A stretch of 64,000 nucleotides of DNA. Source: Holacanthus passer. Lineage: Eukaryota; Chordata; Actinopteri; Pomacanthidae. The translations under genes were made by a program, and so were the position numbers. The notes below the pieces were generated by a model. That model was not told the origin of the DNA and made no database searches. It was given only the letters and a program-made list of their open reading frames with translations. Positions 1 to 11,779 of this stretch are shown in pieces (within the stretch, counting starts at the first letter, position 1; each line of letters opens with the position of its first letter). The DNA lies in contig JAFREQ010000025.1 in NCBI GenBank assembly GCA_025331565.1, forward strand, positions 1,922,001-1,986,000, given 5' to 3'.

Positions 1-304
1 ATAACTTCCACAAGGCAACATATAAAAGTTTGAAGCAGCCTCTGATGAGCTGAGAGGGTTTGAACACACTCTCCCCCAAAGACAAACACCCAAAGGATAT
101 TTCAGCTCTCCTATGCCATAATCACATTTTGGCTCTGGAGTTAAGCAGCACAGGTTCCCCTGCTGTAATTAGGCCACTTGTCTTACCTGAATCCTGAAAG
201 CAGTGCACATGCAGGCCTGCTGTTTACAAGGGTATCAGCTCCTTTAGGCCAACACAATTTCCTACTTTTCACAACACTTGTGCTGGTGGAGGAAATAACC
301 ATGC

Positions 305-336
305 ACACACACACACAAACACACACACACACACAC
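305..336. repeat. AC/TG microsatellite
   Basis: A dinucleotide AC tract with one AAAC interruption. It has no coding potential and is likely length-polymorphic. Confidence 0.9.
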
Positions 337-3300
337 GGAGCCTGAAAGAGTTTGTTTACTACCCATGCACGATCCCTGACCAGTAAAGGCGGTGCAGGGC
401 GAAGCGATCCGGTCCTCCCGCGAGCTCAAACTCTTTCCCTGCCTGCCCTCCTCTCGCGGCTCGGATCCTCCAACATGCCCTTCGCCATTCGCGCAGTAAT
501 GGCTGCGTGCAGGCGGACGAAGAAGCGTTGACAGATGGCCAAAAACGTGAAATTGGGAAGCCCGGAAAAAGGGCGATCAGTTGGAGAAAAGAGGAACGCA
601 AAGTCGGCAGCTGACACATCGCATTGTGTCTGAGCCGGGGTAAGACCCGGAGAGTCCCGGTAGTGACCGGCTGCTCGGGGCTTCACCAATTATAGACGAG
701 TTTGGTTCGCAGGCTGCACATCTGAAGCTGTGGGGGTTAAAAAAAACTTGTTATGCATGCAATTATGAACCTCTCGAGCATGCACTGTGGTGATAAAGGC
801 ACGTTGTTTATTCCGAAGGCCTGATATTTTTTCTTTTTTTTTTTGCAAGAATGTCGTCTTCAAAGTGGGCATGCATGGTCATCTATCTGCGAGTCATATT
901 GGAGATTATCGACCCTATTTAGGCCGCCATGGTTTAGCCTACAGCGACGAGGATGTCCCGTCTAAGTTCACCTGGTCAGTATTGAATGTCGAGGCTGGGG
1001 AGGCTGAAAGAAGAAAAAAAAAATCAAGCGCATTATTCTTCCATCTTGGTTATAAGTGATGAATTATTCTCCAACAAACGGAGGCAGCCGATCACAGAAA
1101 CATCACAGTGAAGGGTGATGGTCCTTGTTTGCAGGTTAATGCATGGCCCGATGCACCGTCCAGCTGATGTTAAATATCCAAAATGCATCACTTTCCACAT
1201 ATAGTTACTGTGTCAGCTTGCTGCATCCACATGCACGGACTCATCATCTCGACACACAACTTGGCTCTCTCCATACATGTGACACGATCCTGCAATAATG
1301 CACGCGAGACATCACCGCAACTGCCCTCCTGCAAGACACGAGCCGAACTAGAAAAATACAGATATCCAGGTCAAAGTTTGGCAGAGTTTTGCTCGCCCTC
1401 AATAGCGTTGTGCAATGCCCCCTTTAATGCCCCCTGCTCGCCCGTAACGCCTTTGTTATTAGTAATCGCATGGTATTGCACCGTCTTACCTTTTGCGCTC
1501 CGAGCCGCCTGCAGCCGCAAAAGCCTGCACACGGCGCAACAAGCTATTGTTGTCTGCACGGGAGGCGACCCGTGCGGGATCAGGGATGTGGTTTGGAAGT
1601 AGATTGAAGACAGTATGCAATTTTTGGCTTGTCCTCGCGATCTTCCCTTATTGCCAGTTTTCGGTCTGCAGCAGCTGGAGATGAAAATCGCGCACCCTGG
1701 GTCCTAGCGCCGGGTAAAGCCCTACAGGTGAATAACAAACAGACTGCTGCTCGCTGGGGTTGAATCTTTAATTGCAGGGGACTTTGCATGGAGTCGGATA
1801 AATAGTCCTTCCAGGGCTAGACTGTCTCGCTTTTTGCACCCAAAGATTCAGCAGAGAATTAGATATCCTGCCTGGAGGACACTTAAAGTCCAGCCACACT
1901 GAGCACACATGACTTTAACTATATATACTGATGGTCTGCTGTCACACTGAAAATGACCATGTGCACACTTTAAATGCCACAATATCAAAAACATCATGGC
2001 ACCAACAAAGATTTTATTTCCAATGGGGTCATCCATAAAAACAAGAGATACTATACAGTCAGTGTTGAAAATCGAAGTGTCCAACAATTGCTGGTTTATT
2101 AAAGCCAAACTTAGGCAACAGTCACATAAAGTATTTAACATTTTAATATCTCTCATCTGATACTTGTTTATTTTTATGCTACATGACACCAGGCTACAAT
2201 AAACCTACAATACACCTGGTCAGGTATATGTTTAGACAGCTTCAGGCAATAAGAAAACCTGCACCAGAGGTTTCTCTTGGTGGGTTTCTATTAGAGTCTG
2301 ACAGATAAATTGTCCAGGCCATTATTAGCTCATTGCAGATAAGGGGGTATAGGTGTATATATCAGCTGATGAATGAAATTAAAGTGTGTTTTGAGCAGTA
2401 TCACCCTTCTGTAGTTTGTCAGCGAGTAGTGACAAATTTACTTTCAACTGTAAATGCCCCGTAGAGTTCTTCATCACAATTGCTGAAAAAAAAAAAAACA
2501 CATTTTAGTGAACCTTATCCAAAATGATTATTCATGTTATGGGCTGTGGAAAAATATTGAACATTGGCCGATAAACCATTGTCAGATTTTTAAAAAAATT
2601 TTCAATATCAGTATTGGCTGGTTGGGCTACAGTGTCTATAACATTTGGTATAGTCTTGTTTAGTATTCTATATAATATTTTTGGAGGGGGTGTCAGTGTG
2701 GATTTGCTGGAGCAGGAAGCTTTGGACAGGAGTCAGACAGCCTCTCTACATTTCCTATGTTCAGGTGCATAATGCCAACCTGGTCTCATCATTCTGCATA
2801 CAAATAACATGACTTTACATTTTCAAATTGCGTGCAGTGCATAAGGCAAAGTCCAATTTTGCATGCAGGTCATGTGCTAATCCCTCCCATTAACTTATGT
2901 TTAGATGAGATCCATAGGTGACCTTCGCCATCATCCACAGTCGGGTGACCTCTGTCGTCTTGGTAACAAAAATAAAACCACGGTTAATGTGAAATGGTAG
3001 CAGTTTGGTTTGGTTTAGGCAACAAAACTATCAGGTAGGTTTGAGGAAAAGATTGTGACTTTGGTTAAAATAAGTATGTCAAATTATATCATGTATGGGA
3101 TGCATGCAATATGAAGTGTAGTCCCACGTTTGTTTGATCCATCCATCAAACTCATCCGTCACCCTACACAGGCCTTAGGGGGGGATGTTTGGGCCCAGCA
3201 GACAATTCTCATGACAAGTCTCATAATCAGTCTGTGTCTATAATCACCTGACATAATTGAATCCTGGTGTCTGCCATCACCTGTAGATATGATATCCAGT

Positions 3301-5555
3301 ACATGCAGAGTGTCTAATAGCTGAAATTTTTGCTTCTAAATGCCAGCAAACCTGTGGACAAGTGGCTTGTTATTTCACTAATGAATCATAGATTGTAAAG
3401 GTGTTTGGAGGGAGCTCATATACGGTAAACAGATAAGAAACAGCTAGTTCTTGTTCTCTTGGCAACATGACACAGACAGACTAGACAAGACAAACTAGAT
3501 GTTCCAAAAGTACAAATATAGAAGTTGGGCAAAACAGTGGAGCACAAACAAGTCTCATAATCATCCGTGACATATGCACACAAAGCTGGCAGAATCAAAA
3601 TTTTCTAGTTTTTCTTTGCTTAACTCTTTTGCTTTAATTACACACAGACCTCTTTCAGAGAAACCTGGGCTGGACACCTGGGAACTTATTAGAGGTTTGT
3701 AAAAGTAGCTTAAGTGAGTGAACAAATCAGGGCTGCTGTTACTGAGGTAGAGGCCCAGTTAAAACGGGCAAGACTTAACCAGTAGGATGTGAAAATACAC
3801 CAAGAAGGTGTCTGAGGTCAGGTAGGCCATGTCTCAGGACAGCAAGTTTATGATACAGTGCACATGGTCCCACAGGCATTTTGAAGCTCATCTGCACTGT
3901 TAAGCTTGAGTCAAGCTCCCTGTTCCTGAAGAGACGATACTGGACCTGTACCTGAGATGTTTCTTAAAGGTTCTGACAAAGCAACACCAACAGAGGCCCC
4001 ACAGCAAACCGCCACGCATACACATTATTCAGGACAACTTCCTTTTTCATTGAGGTGGTGTTGAAGCCATCACCCATTGAGGAGAGCACACAACTGGATT
4101 CAGCAGGTACAAGCTGGCCAATTCAACAATCTGCAGACCTCACTGTGAGTAATTTTCATTGGAAATACTATACTTTCTAATGAAGACACCGACCTATAGA
4201 AAGTGTTGACAGTGAGGTTGAGCGGATTATCCTAAGTAACTGGGACACTGCAGCTGAGTTTTTCAAATGTAATTCACAAACTTTTTAAGCAGCACAGATG
4301 AAGCTGCATTCACCCTCATTCTAATGGGTGGGTTTTTAAAACACATACAATTGAAATTACATATGGCCACTAGGACTTATTGATAAAATGTTTTTGTGTA
4401 ACCCTGCTAAACTGACTCTTTATGCCAGATGTTGTGCCACTGTTTAAACAGAAAGGCAAATGATTGTTATTAAATTGGATCTAAGGAAGAAGAGACAGAT
4501 GGGACCATTAAGAGTAAGATGCACACTCAGGAGGTGGATGTTCCTCACAGAGATAGCATGTGCTGTCTGTGTCGACTGCGATCGTCTGCAAAGGCTCCAC
4601 AGGGTCAACGGAGTTATTGGAATCGCAAGTGTGTGCAAGAAGAGGGTCATCAAAACGGGCACAGGCGTGTAACAGCAAATGTGTTCCCTGTTAAACTGGG
4701 AACTCACTGCGCAGTCGAAAGTCCCACTGTAGCACTAATTTAGTCATGATGACTGATTGTGGAGTCGGCACTGCTCTGCCCAAACAAGACAGGCAACTAC
4801 TGACAGTGGGCACACCTTATCTTGTAATGTTGGGAGATTAGGAGTAAAAATCTTTCGCCTCCCTCCTGAAGCTCATATTATTCCAAGCAGTCATGATTAA
4901 TTCAAACACATTAGACTTTTATGACTGGAAAATGGACAATCTGAATGTGATCCTGCAGTTTCAGGTGGTTTACCACAAAAATCTAAATCTGCTGAGCTTG
5001 TCTGCGCCTGTAATCTCCAGAAGACAGGCGTTTAAATGTGCAACGCCTTCTGTTTCCACATTTGGTGCACGAGACAAATACACTCAAAAACTCCACAGGG
5101 AACCTTTAACATCATGGTTGGTTTCGCAATATTTCACTGATTGACAGCTGGTGAAGGTAACACACCACCAAAATTAGCAATGAGCTCACAAAGGCAAGAA
5201 GACGACGACCAAATATTTCAACATGTTTCTTAGACCTCAAGGACACATCCAATATGTTTTTGTTGAGAAATACTGAATGCAAACATAACTTTGTCTACAA
5301 AAACACTCCACCTTGAAGGTCAATCAATTGAGTTCTGTGGAAGGCAGTTAAGGCACCTAACGAAGATTCACTACAACATATTTTTTTAATAGTAAAATTG
5401 TGAGAAGTGACTGAAACAGGACCTCAGCAACAGATTTATCCATCACCTCATGACACACCAGGTGGACAATAATTTCATTAAAACACCGAAAATAAAATCA
5501 TAAATAACTATTCAGAAACTGCTTCAGAGGCTATTGTTCATGGAAATGAGCCTAA

Positions 5556-5870
5556 GTTTTGTTTAAACGATTAAGAACACAGATTTAGAGCTTAAGCAAT
5601 TAATTAACAGAAAATCAAACAGCAACAATTTTTATTGTCGATTAATCATTTAAGTCATTTATCAAACTAAAATTGTCCAGTTGCAGCTTCTTAAATGTGA
5701 ATATTTGCTACATATTTCTTTTTCATATTGTTGTAAATGGAATATCATTAAGCTTTAGGAAATTGTGAGGGGTGTATTTCTGTACTTTCTGACATTTCAT
5801 AAACCACACGACTAATCGATCAAGTGAGAAAATATTCATCTGATTAGTTGGTAATGACAATAATGGTTAG
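5556..5870 (-). repeat. Degraded GATTAATCG-type interspersed repeat
   Basis: AT-rich stretch with several diverged GATTAATCG motifs and the phrases TTCTGACATTTCATA and TTAAATGTGAATATTTGCT. The same phrases occur in related copies at 8616-9122, 22467-22590, 36434-36735 and 36925-37056. Best explained as a nonautonomous DNA transposon (MITE-like) family common in fish. Its right edge directly touches a copy of the short hairpin/TATC cassette (5868-5915). Confidence 0.6.
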
Positions 5871-5915
5871 ATAAGATAAAGATAAACTTTTATTTGTCCC
5901 ACAGTAGGGAAATTC
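5868..5915 (-). repeat. Hairpin-AATAAA-TATC cassette, copy 1 (reverse)
   Basis: In reverse complement it reads GAATTTCCCTACTGTGGGAC followed by AAATAAAAG and TTTATC/TTATC repeats. It is one of at least six copies of the same ~45-bp unit in the window. The short imperfect hairpin and microsatellite-like end look like the 3' tail of a non-LTR retroelement family; that assignment is inference. Confidence 0.6.
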
Positions 5916-7309
5916 TTAATGCACTGCATTCTAGATGCAGCCCTACATGGATATTTCACGTTTTGCTTAGCTATTCATTTTTTGTTTGAAACATTTATTT
6001 CACATTCCAAATATGTTATTGGACACCACTCCTTTCTAGTATCACATGCACATACTATATTGCATGTCAGTCAAACTCAGAGCTTGTGGAATAGATCTAG
6101 CACGTCTTGGATTTTGATCCTGCCCACATATGAATCTGCCTTGTCTATTAATTCTGGCCCGCTGTATTGGAGCCAGGATCAGTGAGAATACAAGCTCTGG
6201 CTGCTTCTCAAGGTGTGCTATTGTACCCCACATGATAAACAGATGCAGCTGTCATCCCCACATTTTCCTATGCCGCCTTTCTGCCCTTCCCTCGCTGGCA
6301 CCTACGGAAGCTGGAGAAAAATGTGAGGATGCCGCCGAGGGCAGACAATTTCAAGAAAAGAAGGAGGGGAAGCTTGTTTGTGCAAGAACTGAATGGGCCG
6401 TCACTAATTTCAGACCCCACGTGTAAAGTATGGAGAGTTGGATGACTGATGCTCCTCAAACAATATATATATAGAGAGAGACACACACATACAACCTGAA
6501 GATCTCAAAGCAGAAGTTAGCAGGAGAGTTGTGACTGCGAGGCTTAGAAATTCAGTTTTGAACTCTTAACAGATCCATTTGCATTTGATGCAGAGACCAC
6601 AGCAGAAATGCTGGCAGATATAACTGATAGCATCACAGCGCAGGAGCACTCTGAGAAACGAGTGAGACGAGTGAATGTGCACCTTTCATGCATACACACA
6701 TAGAGCAGTCTGAAAACAAAACTCTGTATGAGGAGAGGAGATAGTGCTAAAGAAGCAGATCTAGGTCAAATACATTGACTCTCCAGTTTATAGCCTTTAA
6801 TCTAAACTGACCTTAATTATGACCTTGCATTAAGAAAGGTGACAAGTGGCTGGTGCACAATCTGGAGGCCAGACAACTGCTTTAATGGTCTTGCAACTCA
6901 CCTTCAGGTGTGTTTATGAAACTCTATACCATCGTCATGTTCCAACCAGCGATGTGTAATGGTTAAACCTCTGAGGTGGGCTGGTCACCTGTAAAATATT
7001 AAACAAAACACTTTACCTTGGTTGACTGGTGCACAGTCTCTATTTGTTGATAAGAACTGCAGAAATGTAGTGTATTGCATTTTTGTGCATCCTCACTGGC
7101 AGACAGCTTTAACTTTATGACAGCTCTCTCTTTGTCATATTTGCACTAGGTGACCTAAGCTAAGATGCATTAGTGTCCTTTTTATGGGAAACGTCATGCA
7201 ACTAAGTTTTCATTGTCAATATTACAAGTTTGTAAATGCACACACTTGCTCCATGCTGGGTGAGATGAGAGCAGTCAAATCCTTAATCCCATGTTATTTC
7301 CTGCATGCA

Positions 7310-7620
7310 CGCAGGCTGGAGACACGGACACGAGCAGGCGTCTCGGTCAGTGGGAGTATTTCAGTTCATAGCTTGCAGCTCGGGTATCTGGATCGTGCAG
7401 GATGGGAACTTCCGGACCGTGTGATCGGCCACAGAAGCGAAGACGTCCCAGCAGGATTGCACCGAAAACAGTAGCAGCGCAGACGGCGGTATCAAAGCCG
7501 GATGAGCGACGAGAGCGGCCGAAGCTGATCGAGGCTTTGTGTCGCCAAAACGCAGCACGAAGCGACAAACAGCGGATCGACGATGTTGTCATCCTTTTAC
7601 GATAACGACATACGACACTG
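7310..7620. promoter_or_regulatory. CpG-rich island with a small basic ORF
   Basis: About 300 bp carries roughly 30 CpG dinucleotides, far above the AT-rich, CpG-poor surroundings. Inside it, an ATG at 7402 in good context (CAGGATGG) opens a 67-codon + strand frame ending at 7605. Its N-terminal part is very basic (RPQKRRRPSR, NLS-like) and it ends in a possible amphipathic helix (KLIEALCRQNAARSDKQR). A frame on the minus strand is also open, so coding status is uncertain. It lies about 60 bp upstream of a tRNA-Val gene and 2.5 kb upstream of cstf2. It could be an orphan CpG island, a promoter, or the first exon of an unrecognised gene. Confidence 0.4.
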
Positions 7621-7665
7621 TGCTGAAGATATATAGTAGATATATGCTGCCTCTACCTAGCAGCT

Positions 7666-7738
7666 GGTTCCATAGTGTAGCGGTTATCACGTCTGCTTTA
7701 CACGCAGAAGGTCCTGGGTTCGAGCCCCAGTGGAACCA
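7666..7738 (+). tRNA. tRNA-Val (anticodon UAC)
   Basis: A complete 73-base cloverleaf. The acceptor stem GGTTCCA (7666-7672) pairs with TGGAACC (7731-7737), followed by discriminator A. The anticodon stem TCTGC/GCAGA (7692-7696 / 7704-7708) encloses loop TTTACAC, with anticodon TAC at 7699-7701, which decodes GUA valine. Box A resembles TAGTGTAGCGG and box B is GGTTCGAGCCC; both are internal RNA polymerase III promoter elements. There is no intron and no encoded CCA end, as expected for a nuclear tRNA gene. Overall sequence is typical of vertebrate tRNA-Val. It stands alone, with no other tRNA found in the window. Confidence 0.96.
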
Positions 7739-7745
7739 GAATTTA

Positions 7746-7749
7746 TTTT
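7746..7749 (+). terminator. Pol III terminator of tRNA-Val
   Basis: The first run of four T residues after the tRNA 3' end, 8 bases downstream. This is the usual minimal RNA polymerase III stop signal. Confidence 0.6.
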
Positions 7750-7830
7750 CTCTGCTGTTGATAAAATAAAGCTATTAAAGCTGATTTAAACGACCGTGAA
7801 ACAAAATCAATTGGTCAAAGCTGGAAAATA

Positions 7831-8165
7831 CACTTAGTGGCCACTTTATTAGATACACCTGTAAAATCTAATGCAATACAATACAGCCATAAATTCTACC
7901 TGTGCAGAGATAATGATGTTCAGTTTTGACCATCAGAGGGGTTGTAATTTAACCATATGTTCACTACTGAGGTTGTAGTTTATTTAATATTGACAAGTGT
8001 TTCTAATGTTTTGCCAAAACCATGTACAAACGCGAGGAAACCACCACCAATAACTGTGACCTCAATAATAAACATATAGTAAACACAGTCATTGTGAAAT
8101 CTCACTCACAGTGTCAACAAAAACTGAACGTTATAATCTGCCTAAACCTAGAATTTGTGGCAGAT
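7831..8165 (+). mobile_element. Nonautonomous hAT-like element, copy 1
   Basis: Starts with CACTTAGTGGCCACTTTATT and continues ATACACCTGTAAAATCTAATGCAATACA. Internal phrases (CAGTTTTGA, ATATGTTCA-TACTGAGGTTGT, ACCACCA-TAACT-TGAC) align with a second copy at 46041-47050. The right terminal repeat is badly decayed (around 8150-8165). There is no transposase frame. The terminal motif is one I associate with fish hAT-type MITEs; the family name is inference. Confidence 0.65.
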
Positions 8166-8615
8166 CTGTTGTATTGGCTTGCATTAAATTGTAAAGGCGA
8201 ACCAATTGTAATAAAGTAGCCTGGGTGTGTATGTTTATTTGTGATTTGTGTGAAATAACATGTTGACACAGAAGCTGTATTTTCTCTTACATGATTATGA
8301 CTATTTTCCAACAATTTCAAACATTACACTGTGTCTGCGTCTGTGTGTGAATGTCTCCTTATACTACCACATATCACTTGTCTTTTCAATATGCAGTATT
8401 CACTACCGTACAAGAACAAGAAAAAAAACATGTTATATAGCAGTAGTTTTGTGATACATGTCCATAATCAGCAGCAATACACATGGTATGTTCGTATAAA
8501 TTGTGTACCATGTCTAATCCTTATAAGGTTTTTTTTATACAGGAGCCATTTTGCTTTTTGACTTGTCCCTAATACTTAACGTACCACTTGTACTGTTTTT
8601 CCATTGTTTAGTGCA

Positions 8616-9122
8616 GCTGCAATGATGAGTAGATTAATTGATTTGTCAATTGATAGAAAACAAATCTTAAACTATTTCGATAATTGATCATTTTAGTAAG
8701 AAAGTGAAACAATATTTATATAGCACTTTTCAAAACCAGTGTCACAAAGTGCTTCACAGTCACAAAAAGCATTTTGATAAATAGATTTAACAAGCATAAG
8801 CAAATGTTGGTTAACAAATAAGAACATATCAAGGAAACATCAATAAAATGCCCTTGAGATTAAACAGGTTTGGAGATTTTAAACACTCAATAGAGCAATA
8901 TTTCAAGCAAAAATGACAAACATTCCCTGGTTCCTGCTACTCAAGAAATTGTAAATTTCCCACTGTGGCACAAATAAAGATATATCTCATCTTATCTTTG
9001 GGTTGTTGGTCGAATAAAACAAGACATTTGAATACATCTCCTTGACATTTTTCACATTGTTCTGACATTTCATAGACCAAACTATTAATCTAGGGAATAA
9101 TCCTGAAAATAATCACAGGTGC
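8616..9122 (+). repeat. Nested repeat: GATTAATCG-family element split by two insertions
   Basis: The left end (GCAGCTGCAATGATGAG and ATTAATTGAT motifs) and right end (GTTGGTCGAATAAAACAAGA, TTCTGACATTTCATAGACCA, ATTAATCTAGGGAATAATC) belong to the same family as 36434-36735. Between them lies a block starting TATTTATATAGCACTTTTCA (about 8697-8902). After a further piece of the host element comes a copy of the hairpin-AATAAA-TATC cassette (8951-8999). The order of insertion is inferred from the interruption pattern. Confidence 0.55.
8951..8999 (+). repeat. Hairpin-AATAAA-TATC cassette, copy 2
   Basis: Reads GTAAATTTCCCACTGTGGCA, then AAATAAAGATAT and ATCTCATCTTATCTT. Same unit as 5868-5915, 17877-17921, 21652-21698, 27378-27430 and 52312-52362. 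Confidence 0.65.
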
Positions 9123-10078
9123 TACCGAGAAGAGAGGTTTTACATTAGCAACAAATGAGATCCATAAAATATTAAGCATTTTTCATATTTTATGTAGCTG
9201 ATGAATTAAGAAAAATAATAAAAACCCATACACTGGTTGGGGTAACGATAATTATGTGGCATGGTACACCTAAATCCATCATTTATATCAATTAAATATT
9301 AAGGTATATTGACTTTGTAATTCTGAGGGGAAAAAAATCAGTTTTCACATAAAGACAAACAATCAACTAACCAATGATAGTGGCAGAGGAAACAATTAAT
9401 GACATTTAAGATCAAATAATTCATATGTAATTTAACATGACGACAGGTGTGTGATTATCCAGGTGCACCAGCCACCAAACCTTATATTTTACTACAGGGT
9501 TAGTACATATGTGCGCAGACACATTTAGCCAGTGACAGATGTTTGGATAACCAGTTAATAAATTAAGTTTTGGTAGACATTTATAACCTTATTCAACCTT
9601 TCTGGTCTCACTGTGGATCAGCTAACTACACTTTGAGTTAAGAACATTAGCTAATAAGTGATTTGAGGATGAGTTAGCTTCCTGATCCCCAAAAATAATT
9701 ATTCACCAAATCATTCTTGGTAGGGATCCTCTGGAGCACATCTGACTCTCACCTTTACTTTAAAATGAAGAAATAATCAGATTATAGTATTTCATATTTC
9801 AGGTGTCACAGTGCTAAACTAGTAGCTAACTCAACAACAGCGCCATCTATGTTTCCTCCCAATTTGTGCTGAATACTTTGACCCTGTCTGTTCTTCAGCT
9901 TCATAATTATTACTATTATTAATTGCTAGTTAATTATTAAAGAAAAAAATAAGGTAGAGCATAGTGCTGGGTGTCAAAAGGTTAAAAAAAGGTCACACTT
10001 TCTGTTTGAATGTGGCCTTTTTCCCCACAAGCGGATATTGTCTCATTTCCTGGTGTCACATTCATTTGTGTCCCCAAA

Positions 10079-11741
10079 ATGGCGAACGTTGCTGCTGCAG
10101 CTGCCGCCGCCGCCGCCGCTGCTGCCGCAAGTAGAGACCCAGCCGTCGACCGTTCACTACGATCCGTGTTTGGTAAAGTTTGTTTCCCTTGCTTTCACCC
10201 GTTTTATCCATTGGTTGCAGAATAAGTCGACAAGCCATCAGCTAATTAGTTGAAGCTTGCTAACACTGATTAGCCAGCTAATGTTGCCGTTAGCTAACTT
10301 AGGCAGCGAGGGAGCAAACTTAAAGCTAACCTGAAGAGAGAAAGCACACCTTTAAATTAAAATGTGAATTTGTTTTTATTGTCATATTACTGTTTCTCAT
10401 GTCTCGTGTTTATTGTAGTGGGGAACATTCCGTATGAAGCCACAGAAGAACAGCTGAAAGACATCTTTTCTGAAGTCGGACTTGTTGTCAGCTTCAGGTG
10501 AGTCGAAGATCATTCAAACAATTTCTGGTAGCTATCGTTAGCTATGTGCTACAAACCCCATATACAAAAGTAGTTATGTCCTATTAAACAGGCCTTCGTT
10601 GGTCAAATGAACAGTCCAAGCTTACTTATATAGTTGTATATGTTACTGTTCACGTGGATTTTTCAAAGGAATTTCCCAGTTATTTTTAGTCAGTCGTAAA
10701 GGAAAGATTTTCTGACATGATCGTGTGTGTCTTGTTGTTTTCAGGTTAGTGTATGACAGAGAGACAGGAAAGCCAAAGGGATATGGCTTCTGTGAATATC
10801 AGGACCAGGAGACGGCCCTCAGTGCCATGCGGAACCTGAACGGGAGAGAGTTCAGTGGTCGGGCTCTGCGTGTTGACAATGCAGCCAGTGAGAAAAACAA
10901 GGAAGAGCTCAAAAGTAAGCGTTTAATCCTCTTGGCATCGTTTCAAACGAATGTGCTATATTTGATGTGATTGAGAGATGTTTGTGCAAAGCTAGAGTTC
11001 TCTGCTCTTTCTGTCTGGCCTGGCACAGGTTTGGGAACAGGAGCCCCCATTATCGAGTCTCCTTATGGAGATAGCATCCAGCCACAGGAAGCCCCAGAGT
11101 CCATCAGCAGAGCGGTGGCCAGTCTGCCTCCTGAGCAGATGTTTGAACTTATGAAACAGATGAAGGTAAGCTGTCTTGCTGCCTCAGTTTATTTACAAGC
11201 ATTTTTTTCAGTTCCTTATTGTGTGGGACTCTCAACTATGTTATGTTATGTATAGTCTAATTGACCTTTCCATCCCTGGTAGATATTTTAAATTGATTAA
11301 CCTGGCACTTCCAGAGAGAGGTGGACTGCTTTGATTGTTGTTTAAATGTTGTATAGAAATGAACCATATCAATATAACATATCAGTAGTCTTACACCTTA
11401 TAAGCAAAATGAGCTATGATGCTTGTTACAGCCCCCCTTGTGTGTTACTATGGCAATCCAATCAACATATGTGAGCTACAAAGTTAGGTTGTGTCCCTTT
11501 CTGCTTAATGGTGGAAGATGCTGTAAAGAGCTCACTGAATAGTTGCCTGTTTTTGATTGCTTATGATGCTGTTCGTAAATATATATTCACATTCTGGTAG
11601 TTGAGCCTGGTTGCTTATCAAGTCAGAAAGGTCAATGACATTGCTTGATTTGAGTAAGAGTTAGTTGTGAAGCTGATTGTGAAGCTGTTGTATTTCCTGT
11701 CAGTTTAATCAAAAACCTCACAGATGTCAGTGATTAGTTGG

Positions 11742-11779
<38 letters not shown>

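Larger units (their letters stand above)
1..7665. other. Left intergenic flank, no recognised protein-coding gene
   Basis: I can support no protein-coding gene here. Open frames are short, overlap on both strands and show no family I recognise. The stretch holds an AC microsatellite near 305, two CpG-rich patches (about 380-700 and 1270-1620), degraded interspersed repeats (for example about 2760-3140 and 5556-5915) and a CpG-rich island at about 7310-7620 (separate entry). In human the gene left of CSTF2 is SYTL4, on the opposite strand. The 5' noncoding part of such a gene could therefore sit in the first 2 kb, but only splice-like signals hint at it. Confidence 0.6.
7739..10078. other. tRNA-cstf2 intergenic spacer, repeat-rich
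   Basis: No gene seen. The spacer holds a TGGCCACTTTATTA-type transposon relic (7831-8165) and a composite nested repeat (8616-9122); the remaining AT-rich sequence has nothing I can name. The cstf2 promoter must lie at its right end, but I see no TATA box or clear core element there. Confidence 0.6.

Noticed and set aside
1183..1602. 139-codon + strand open frame near the left edge
   Set aside because: No recognisable domain or splice context. The Cys/His richness is not arranged as a zinc-binding motif.
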